Shown here: positions 1 through 4,705 of the stretch, one piece after another
How positions within the stretch are numbered: position 1 is the stretch's first letter
Layout of the letters: each line of letters begins with the position of its first letter
Origin: Thermoleophilia bacterium
GTDB lineage: Bacteria; Actinomycetota; Thermoleophilia; Gaiellales; SKUG01
Assembly: GCA_025964465.1 (NCBI GenBank)
Contig: JAOPYS010000053.1
Location: forward strand, 1 to 7,453
Direction: 5' to 3'
Length of the DNA stretch: 7,453 nucleotides
Made by a program: the position numbers and the translations under genes
Notes under the pieces: model-generated
The model's database searches: none
What the model was told of the DNA's origin: nothing
The model's input: the letters and a program-made list of their open reading frames with translations, nothing else

Positions 1-576
1 GATCTGCGCCGCGCTCTGGCGCACGCGCACCCCGTAGAGCTCGCGCTGCTGGGCCACCACCTCGGCGGAGCCGCCGCTGGCGGCCGTCGCTGCGGGGTCG
101 CCTGCGGAGGTGGTCGCGGTGCCGCTCGTGGGAGGGGTCGCGCCGGGCGCCGCGGTGGCGGGCGTCGATCCCGTCGTCGCGACAGGAGTCGTCGTGGACG
201 CAGCGCCGGCGTCGGGTGCTGCGCTCGCGCCGGCCCCAGGGCCGCGCTCACCGCCGGTGCCGGCGCCGGGCACGCCGGTGCTGGGCGTGGCGGGCGTGCC
301 GGCCGAGGCCTGCGCCGCACGCAGTCGCGCCAGGGCGGCCTGCTCCTGCAGGGCGAGCGTGGGGTCGTCGAAGTCGCCGTGGGCGCCCTTCTCGAAGACG
401 GTGGCCATGTTGCTGGAGAACGACGTCTGGAAGACGGTGCCGAACCGGTTGGCGACGCCCTGGGCAGCCGTCGGCGAGCCGGGCGTGGAGCCCGTGCCGA
501 GCGTGCGGCGCTGGTCCGTTCCACCGATGGTGGTGCGGTTTCCCAGTGCTCCCGATATGCCGTCGACCAACGACAC
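1..576 (-). CDS. Unrecognised Ala/Pro/Thr/Gly-rich protein, C-terminus cut off by window edge
   Basis: I do not recognise this protein. 192 codons are visible and the frame is open to the left edge. Third positions are almost all G or C, with no stop, which supports real coding. The start is the GTG at 576-574, nine bases after a purine-rich GGGGAGAG-type ribosome binding site; a TTG at 570 is a weaker alternative. Residues 1-70 begin MSLVDGISGALGNRT and include the phenylalanine-rich FGTVFQTSFSSN (45-56). A short, probably helical stretch follows (LALQEQAALARLRAAQ, 74-89). Residues 93-168 are a disordered-looking linker of Ala, Pro, Thr, Gly and Ser. Near the edge the chain becomes ordered again (VVAQQRELYGVRVRQ). 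There is no signal peptide or membrane segment. The composition suggests a linker joining two domains, the second mostly outside the window. The spacer upstream is unusually rich in inverted repeats, so expression may be regulated from there. Confidence 0.75.
   Translation of the reverse strand, partial: MSLVDGISGALGNRTTIGGTDQRRTLGTGSTPGSPTAAQGVANRFGTVFQTSFSSNMATVFEKGAHGDFDDPTLALQEQAALARLRAAQASAGTPATPSTGVPGAGTGGERGPGAGASAAPDAGAASTTTPVATTGSTPATAAPGATPPTSGTATTSAGDPAATAASGGSAEVVAQQRELYGVRVRQSAAQI
73..300 (-). repeat. Low-complexity Ala/Pro/Thr/Gly linker-coding stretch
   Basis: This codes for residues 93-168 of the left-edge gene. The DNA is dominated by GCC, GGC, ACG, ACC and CCC codons without a strict repeat unit. 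It reads as an unstructured interdomain linker and is prone to length variation. A similar but more regular Gly-Thr tract occurs in the right-edge gene. Confidence 0.6.
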
Positions 577-770
577 GATTGCGTGCTCTCCCCCCAGGGC
601 CCCACGGCGACGTCCCCACACCCCCCGGTGCGAATCGGGTCGACTTCGAAGTCGCGCTTCCCTGCGCGAGCCGACCCGAGGACCCCACCGGCCGAGACCG
701 GTCTCTCCTCGTCAATTCATCGAGGAGCAGGCGCCCGCTGTTTCACCCGCGGTACGAGGAGGGACCGGTG
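577..770 (-). promoter_or_regulatory. Palindrome-rich spacer upstream of the left-edge gene
   Basis: This 194-base spacer lies between the methyltransferase stop and the start of the left-edge gene, so it must hold the terminator of one and the promoter or leader of the other if they are not cotranscribed. It contains a 7-bp inverted repeat with a 9-base loop (705-727), a perfect 12-bp palindrome GAGACCGGTCTC (694-705) and a perfect 14-bp palindrome CGACTTCGAAGTCG (641-654). It also contains a TCGCGC/GCGCGA hairpin (652-669) enclosed by TCGGGTCG/CGACCCGA (635-642 with 672-679). The 14-bp palindrome overlaps both neighbouring stems, so alternative folds are possible. I see no TANNNT -10 element and no match to a riboswitch class I know. 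Confidence 0.45.
705..727 (-). terminator. Candidate hairpin terminator after the methyltransferase gene
   Basis: CTCCTCG (705-711) and CGAGGAG (721-727) form a perfect 7-bp stem around a 9-base AT-rich loop, about 45 bases past the methyltransferase stop. No T-run follows on the minus strand, so this is only a candidate terminator. It could instead belong to the leader of the next gene. Confidence 0.35.
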
Positions 771-1592
771 TCAGCCGACGCGGGTGTCGAGCCAGAAGGG
801 CTTCTGCAGCGCGGGGTCGACGCAGGACTTGGGCTGGAGGGGATCGGGGGCGCCGGCGCGGTGCGCGGTGATGCGCGCGGTTGCCGCCTCGATCGACGCC
901 TCGGCGATGTCACCGCCGACGAACGAGCAGCCCTGGCGCAGGGCGGCGACCGCGCTCGAGCCCGAGCCGAGGAAGGGGTCGCAGACCGTGATGTCAGTCG
1001 ATGCGCGCGTGCCGATCGACGCGGCGACCATCGCCTCGAACAGCTCGATCGGCTTCTGTGTCGGGTAGCCGGCGCGGTGCACGCGCCGGATGCGCCACAC
1101 GTCGGCGACATCGCGGCGCGCCAACGGCGCCCGACCCGTCGTGACGTAGAGCACGAACTCGCTCTGGCGGCGGAAGTGGTGCCCCATCCCCATCGCGACC
1201 TTGTCCCACGTGATCACGTTCTTGACGTGGAAGTGCTCGCGCACGACTGAGCCCAGCGTGAGCATGGAGTAGGCGTCGAACATGAAGTACGCGGAGCGGT
1301 CGGGGCCCAGCACGCGCGCGACCTCGGCGCAGAACGCCGCGTAGTTCTCGGCGCTGTCGTCGAACTCGTCGAACCAGCGCTCGCCGTCGCCGCGCGCGCC
1401 GTACTCGCCGACGATGCGGCCCTTCCCCAGCTGCAGGTGACGGTTCATCCCGTTGTACGCCGGGTCGGTGACGACCAGGTCAATCGACGCGTCGGGCAGC
1501 GAGCGCAGCAGTCCGAGCGCATCGCCGTGCACGAGCCGCGCGGTGGGCGCGGTGATGGGTGCGACGGGGGGCGTGGGCGCGGCGGCGGACAT
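771..1592 (-). CDS. Site-specific DNA methyltransferase, beta-class (N6-adenine or N4-cytosine)
   Basis: The protein transfers a methyl group from S-adenosylmethionine to an exocyclic amino group in DNA. The catalytic motif IV is TDPAY (residues 42-46) near the N-terminus. The cofactor-binding motif I, DPFLGSGS (205-212), comes near the C-terminus, preceded by YPTQKP (176-181) and followed by GGDI (226-229). Catalytic motif before cofactor motif is the beta-class order. DPAY rather than the usual DPPY is a variant; the leading Asp favours adenine as target, but cytosine N4 cannot be excluded. The length, 273 residues, is normal for a compact enzyme. The target recognition region is probably about 49-130; the site recognised cannot be read from sequence. 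No restriction endonuclease or specificity subunit lies in the window on either side, so it looks like an orphan or phage-type methylase. The start is the ATG at 1592, just after AGGGGTGGG. The gene is divergent from the small membrane protein gene. Confidence 0.93.
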   Translation of the reverse strand: MSAAAPTPPVAPITAPTARLVHGDALGLLRSLPDASIDLVVTDPAYNGMNRHLQLGKGRIVGEYGARGDGERWFDEFDDSAENYAAFCAEVARVLGPDRSAYFMFDAYSMLTLGSVVREHFHVKNVITWDKVAMGMGHHFRRQSEFVLYVTTGRAPLARRDVADVWRIRRVHRAGYPTQKPIELFEAMVAASIGTRASTDITVCDPFLGSGSSAVAALRQGCSFVGGDIAEASIEAATARITAHRAGAPDPLQPKSCVDPALQKPFWLDTRVG

Positions 1593-1667
1593 CCCACCCC
1601 TATTCGGGGGCGGCGACTCGCCACCTGCCGGACTCCAAGCGGCGACGCAGCTGCCGATACCGTCGAC
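1593..1667. promoter_or_regulatory. Divergent intergenic region between methyltransferase and small membrane protein genes
   Basis: Two start codons face away from each other across 75 bases, so both genes must have promoters here or overlapping their 5' ends. An inverted repeat GGCGA-C-TCGCC sits at 1612-1622. CCCC(1597-1600)/GGGG close to the methyltransferase start could pair over its ribosome binding site. On the plus strand, GATACC (1656-1661) lies 6 bases before the GTG at 1668, a spacing compatible with a leaderless transcript, but the match is weak and no good -35 element is seen. Confidence 0.35.
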
Positions 1668-1904
1668 GTGAGTTCATCCTTCACCGATCCGGTCGACGAA
1701 GTCGCCGATGACGAGCCATCGGGCCGCGGCCGCGCATCGTCTCCGCGCGCTGGGTGGGCAGCCTTGGCAGCAGCGGTGCTCGTTGCGTCGATCGGGCTCG
1801 CGCTCATGCTCGAGCTGCTCGCGCACGGCCACGAGATCGTGTCGTTCATCCAGGATGTCTGGGCGACCCTCCGCGGCGACCGCCAATCCGTCAACGTGTC
1901 CTGA
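1668..1904 (+). CDS. Small single-pass membrane protein, 78 residues, unknown function
   Basis: I do not recognise a family. The predicted protein has an acidic N-terminus (MSSSFTDPVDEVADDEP), then a basic stretch (R20, R22, R27). One strongly hydrophobic segment runs from W30 to about L51, followed by a short tail with an amphipathic stretch around 55-68 (HEIVSFIQDVWATL) and a polar end. The basic residues before the membrane segment suggest that the N-terminus stays in the cytoplasm. The GTG at 1668 is chosen because the frame upstream loses protein-like composition (Arg/Gly-rich) and overlaps the methyltransferase gene in antisense; no good ribosome binding site precedes it, so a leaderless message is possible. 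It is the only plus-strand gene, divergent from the methyltransferase and convergent with the paralogue pair. The opposite-strand frame over the same bases lacks comparable character. The call rests on the hydrophobic segment and clean acidic/basic layout. Confidence 0.65.
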   Translation: MSSSFTDPVDEVADDEPSGRGRASSPRAGWAALAAAVLVASIGLALMLELLAHGHEIVSFIQDVWATLRGDRQSVNVS

Positions 1905-1925
1905 CGCCAACGACGGATCCCGTAC

Positions 1926-1970
1926 CTCCATCACCGAACGTGCCGCATGGAAGCACGTTCGGTGACGGAG
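1926..1970. terminator. Long hairpin, copy 1 of a tandem hairpin element
   Basis: The left arm is 1926-1942, the loop 1943-1953 (CCGCATGGAAG) and the right arm 1954-1970. The inner 11 bp (CACCGAACGTG with CACGTTCGGTG) are perfect. The stem extends to 17 bp with a single A/C mismatch. It starts 22 bases after the small membrane protein stop and lies downstream of the convergent paralogue gene, so a bidirectional terminator is the simplest role. No T-run flanks either side. The conserved loop shared with copy 2 suggests something more specific. Confidence 0.7.
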
Positions 1971-1977
1971 ATGGGCA

Positions 1978-2023
1978 CTCCATCGCCGAGGCGTGCCGCA
2001 TGGAAGCACGCCCAGTGACGGAG
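1978..2023. terminator. Long hairpin, copy 2 of a tandem hairpin element
   Basis: This is a degenerate direct repeat of copy 1, offset by 52 to 53 bases. The inner stem GGCGTG (1990-1995) pairs with CACGCC (2007-2012) around the identical 11-base loop CCGCATGGAAG (1996-2006). The outer arms (1978-1989 and 2013-2023) pair with one bulge, one G-U wobble as RNA, and two mismatches. Copy 1 has AACGTG/CACGTT at the inner stem, so two base pairs changed on both sides together. It ends 5 bases from the stop of the minus-strand paralogue gene, a position suited to a terminator for that transcript. Confidence 0.65.
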
Positions 2024-2028
2024 ACAGG

Positions 2029-2616
2029 TCAGCCGCCGGCGGTGCTCCACGGCAGCGCACGGGTCGCCCCGCCCGGCTGCCAGCCCACCTGACCGGTGGC
2101 GCGCTCGGCGACGGTGTCGCCCGCGACCACGGCGGCGACGTCCAGCAGCTGGAAGCTGGTGAGCGCATCGCGGGCGGCGATCGCCATCGGTGCGGCACCG
2201 AGCACGTTCGACACCGTGTCCTGCGTGCGTGGCCGCGCGTCGACGGTGCCGCGCCAGTGGCCGACGGACGCCGACGCGTCGCCGAACCGGAGCCCGCCCG
2301 TCGCCACCACGTCGAGCGGGCGCAGCACGAACGTCGACGTGGGGACGTAGGACACCGCGGTCTCGCGCACCACTGCGATCCCTGCGCGCCCGTGCTGGTT
2401 GGACAGCTCACGCGCGGCGCGCACGGCATCCGCCACCGACGCGTACTCGCGCTGGCCGAAACGATCCGAGGCCATGTCGACGCGCAGGTCGGCGTACCGC
2501 TGCGACGATGCGGCGGGCGCGTACTGCTGGAACGCGACGCGGACGCGCAGCGGGTCCAGCGTCGGCAGGGGGCGGGTCGAGGGGCCGGTGTCGCTGCGTG
2601 CGATGGTGACATCCAT
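2029..2616 (-). CDS. Unrecognised protein, downstream member of a tandem paralogue pair
   Basis: I cannot name this 195-residue family. It is clearly homologous to the next gene upstream: shared blocks in order are FxxYAP (29-34), SxADAVRAA (60-68), LRPLxVVAxGG (98-108), HWRG (120-123), then ERATGQxGW and a C-terminal LPW. By eye about half of the first 70 aligned residues are identical. The pattern looks like a beta strand (RVRVAF), a long helix (SVADAVRAARELS), then strands (GIAVV, TFVLRPLDVVA). No signal peptide, membrane segment or catalytic motif is visible; the protein is probably cytoplasmic. The ATG at 2616 follows AAGGAG by 8 bases, an excellent ribosome binding site. The gene lies 47 bases after its paralogue with no strong terminator between, so the two are probably cotranscribed. 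The end is 5 bases from the tandem hairpins that separate it from a convergent gene. Confidence 0.88.
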   Translation of the reverse strand: MDVTIARSDTGPSTRPLPTLDPLRVRVAFQQYAPAASSQRYADLRVDMASDRFGQREYASVADAVRAARELSNQHGRAGIAVVRETAVSYVPTSTFVLRPLDVVATGGLRFGDASASVGHWRGTVDARPRTQDTVSNVLGAAPMAIAARDALTSFQLLDVAAVVAGDTVAERATGQVGWQPGGATRALPWSTAGG

Positions 2617-2663
2617 GTCGTGTGCTCCTTGGTGCGGGCGGGGTGCGTGGACCGTGGTGGCGC

Positions 2664-3293
2664 TCAGGCGCCGAACTCGCGCCAGGGCAGGGGCCGCAGG
2701 GACTTCGTGTCCCAGCCGGTCCGGCCCGTGGCGCGGTCGGCGATGCCCTCACCGACGATGAGCGCCTCGATGCGGACGGAGCCCGGCCCCGCGCCGAGGT
2801 CGGCATCGCGCACCGCCAGCGCGATCGGCGCGATGCCGATGGCGCTGCGCGCATCGTCGTGCCATCGTGGAACCTGCGCGACGTCGCCGCGCCAGTGGCT
2901 CGCGGGCCGGGCGAGGTCGCCCATGTGCACGCCGCCCGCTGCCACGACCATGAGCGGACGGAGCAGGTAGCTCACGGCATCGCCTGCGTCGCTGCGCGAG
3001 GAGATCACGCCGATCGCCGAGCGGTCGTCCTTGGTCGACAGGTCGTGGGCCGCGCGCACGGCGTCGGCGAGCGACGTGAAGTGGAGCTGGTCGAAGGTGC
3101 TCGACGTCATGTCGGGCATCAGGTCGACGAAGCGCTGCGAGGCCTCGAGCGGCGCGTACTCGCGAAACACCACGCGGGCCTGCAGCGGACGCAGCGCCGG
3201 GAGCCGCTTCGTGGAGAACCCGTAATCCTCGCGCCGGGCGGTCGCGGCGGGTGCCGGGGCGGGCGTCGCGGCCCTCGTGGTGGTGACGTCCAT
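2664..3293 (-). CDS. Unrecognised protein, upstream member of a tandem paralogue pair
   Basis: This 209-residue protein shares the whole domain of the following gene but has a longer Ala/Pro-rich N-terminus (MDVTTTRAATPAPAP, then REDYGFSTK). Conserved blocks are RVVFREYAP, SLADAVRAA, YLLRPLMVVAAGG, HWRGD, DRATGRTGW and LPW. No known catalytic motif, transmembrane segment or signal peptide is visible, and I cannot assign a function. The start is the ATG at 3293, nine bases after GGAGAGG. The bases around this start closely match those around the paralogue's start, so the duplication included the translation initiation site. It is first after a 110-base gap from the amylase gene and probably heads a two-gene transcript. 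Two divergent copies kept side by side suggest related but non-identical roles, perhaps partners in a heteromer; that is inference. Confidence 0.88.
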   Translation of the reverse strand: MDVTTTRAATPAPAPAATARREDYGFSTKRLPALRPLQARVVFREYAPLEASQRFVDLMPDMTSSTFDQLHFTSLADAVRAAHDLSTKDDRSAIGVISSRSDAGDAVSYLLRPLMVVAAGGVHMGDLARPASHWRGDVAQVPRWHDDARSAIGIAPIALAVRDADLGAGPGSVRIEALIVGEGIADRATGRTGWDTKSLRPLPWREFGA

Positions 3294-3403
3294 GTCGTGC
3301 TGCCTCTCCGTTGCCGTTCGGTGTGGGAGGGACGATAGGGAACACAACCGGTGAGCACCAGCGCCCATTCCGACCGGACCGGGAACCGCTGGTTCACGAT
3401 GGA
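3294..3403 (-). promoter_or_regulatory. Intergenic region with candidate promoter for the paralogue pair
   Basis: This 110-base gap is much wider than the 6-34 base gaps in the four genes upstream. On the minus strand TATCGT (3337-3332) fits the TANNNT -10 pattern and would give a transcript starting near 3324, about 30 bases before the ATG and including the GGAGAGG site. No convincing -35 element is seen 16-18 bases further upstream. A short GAACC-GCT-GGTTC inverted repeat just after the amylase stop (near 3383-3395) is too weak to call as a terminator. Confidence 0.35.
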
Positions 3404-4699
3404 TCAGCGACGTTGCAGGATGCGCGCCTGGCCGGGCGCGAGGTGTACGCGCACGCGACCGCCCACACCGGCGAGGTCCGCGCCGGTGGCCGCGTCGTGC
3501 AGCCCGGCGCCGCGCAGCTCCACGTCGTGCGCGGTCGCGTCGAAGTTGAGCAGGACGGTCGCGGCACCGGCATCGCCGGCATCGCCGCGCACGTAGCCGA
3601 GCACGCCCGCCCCTGTCTGGGCGCGCGTCAGCAAGCGGAAGGAGTCGCTCGTCAACGCCGGCAGCTCGCGGCGCACGCCGAGTGCCGCGGTCCACGTCGC
3701 GCGCAACCCGTCGGGGTCGTGCCAGGTCAGCGGCCGCGGGTCGCGGTACGGGTCGTAGGAGGCGCCGACGTCCGTGCCGGTGAACAGCGCCGGAATGCCG
3801 GGCAGTGTCGCCAGCAGCCAGGCGCCAAGTCGCGCGGTGCGCACACCGTGGTCGCGCCGGAAGTGCACGCCGAGGTCGTTCGAGTCGAGCAGGCGCAGCA
3901 CCTTGGAGACCTGCGCCGCGCCATCGCGCGCCACCCCGGTCGGGGTGTCGCGGCGCAGCGCCGTGCGCAGCCGGTCGGCCGTCTGCGCCGGGTCGTCGAA
4001 CGCACCCTTCCACGACGCTTGGAACCTGGCCGCCCAGTCGTATGCCGCGTCGAACCCGGCGCCCGAGAACCACCCGTCGCGGGCCGGCGCCTCGGCCAAC
4101 AGGAAGGTGTCGGGCTTGACCGCGTCGAGCGCCTGGCGCAGCGCGGGGAAGAAGTCGGGCCGCCGCTCGTGCACGCCCCACGCGACGTCGACGCGGAAGC
4201 CGTCGAGGTCGTAGTCGCGCACCATGCCGACGAGGGTGTCGGTCATGTAGCGCCGCACGGCCGCGTTGTCGTAGTCGAGGTTCGGGAGGTGCTCCCAGTC
4301 GAAGTAGTGGGTCGGCGCGCCGTCGCGACCGCGTTCGTAGCGCCCCCAGTACGGCGACGCCTTCCCTCGCGCGAGCACGTCCTGGTACCACGGGTGGTCG
4401 TCGTGTGTGTGGTTGGGCACCACGTCCGCGATGACGTGCATGCCGCGCGCGTGCGCCGACCGCACCAGCTCGCGCAGCTCGGCGTGCGTGCCCCAGTCCG
4501 GGCGCAGCGCCGCGTGGTCCACCACCTCGTACCCGTAGTCACCCTGCGTCGGGGTGTTGAGCGGCGCCAGCCAGAGCGTGTTCACGCCCGTGCGCTGCAG
4601 CTCCCCCAGCCGCGCGGTGACGTCGGCGAACCCGTGCGGCCCGAACTTGGGCGGCAGCACGCCGTACACCACGGCGTCGCGGATCCACGGCGCGGCCAC
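3404..4699 (-). CDS. GH13 alpha-amylase-family glycosidase, cytoplasmic
   Basis: This 431-residue enzyme is expected to hydrolyse or transfer alpha-glucosidic bonds. It has a (beta/alpha)8 barrel from residue 1 to about 350 and a C-terminal beta-sandwich domain ending in LAPGQARILQ. GH13 conserved regions are present: DVVPNH (92-97), GFRVDVAW (167-174, nucleophile D171), LLAEAP (200-205, acid/base E203) and LDSNDLG (271-277, third carboxylate D275). In the last region the usual NHD reads SND, so the customary His is Asn. There is no signal peptide, so it likely acts on intracellular glucan or maltodextrin. Exact specificity is not readable; amylase, neopullulanase-like and transferase activities are all possible. 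The GTG start at 4699 lies 6 bases after the lysS stop, with GGAG just before it, which suggests translational coupling. The GGAG-to-GTG spacing is short, so the start is slightly uncertain. Confidence 0.93.
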   Translation of the reverse strand: MAAPWIRDAVVYGVLPPKFGPHGFADVTARLGELQRTGVNTLWLAPLNTPTQGDYGYEVVDHAALRPDWGTHAELRELVRSAHARGMHVIADVVPNHTHDDHPWYQDVLARGKASPYWGRYERGRDGAPTHYFDWEHLPNLDYDNAAVRRYMTDTLVGMVRDYDLDGFRVDVAWGVHERRPDFFPALRQALDAVKPDTFLLAEAPARDGWFSGAGFDAAYDWAARFQASWKGAFDDPAQTADRLRTALRRDTPTGVARDGAAQVSKVLRLLDSNDLGVHFRRDHGVRTARLGAWLLATLPGIPALFTGTDVGASYDPYRDPRPLTWHDPDGLRATWTAALGVRRELPALTSDSFRLLTRAQTGAGVLGYVRGDAGDAGAATVLLNFDATAHDVELRGAGLHDAATGADLAGVGGRVRVHLAPGQARILQRR

Positions 4700-4705
4700 C
4701 TTCTC

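Noticed and set aside
577..770. Cyclic-di-GMP or other known riboswitch before the left-edge gene
   Set aside because: Stems are present, but the conserved unpaired bases expected of that class are absent and I could match no other class.
1437..1667. Longer N-terminus for the small membrane protein, starting at 1437
   Set aside because: This part overlaps the methyltransferase N-terminal coding region in antisense and translates to Arg/Gly-rich sequence. The GTG at 1668 gives a coherent small membrane protein.
771..1904. Restriction-modification or other complete defence system
   Set aside because: Only the methyltransferase is recognisable. The adjacent membrane protein has no nuclease, toxin or sensor motif, so a system cannot be claimed.
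1926..2023. CRISPR array
   Set aside because: There are only two copies, each an imperfect hairpin with coordinated stem changes and a 7-base gap between them. There is no uniform spacer and no cas gene.
3294..4391. Extension of the upstream paralogue's frame far into the amylase gene
   Set aside because: The in-frame upstream part is Arg/Pro-rich and out of frame with the GH13 motifs. The ATG at 3293 with a good ribosome binding site is the real start.
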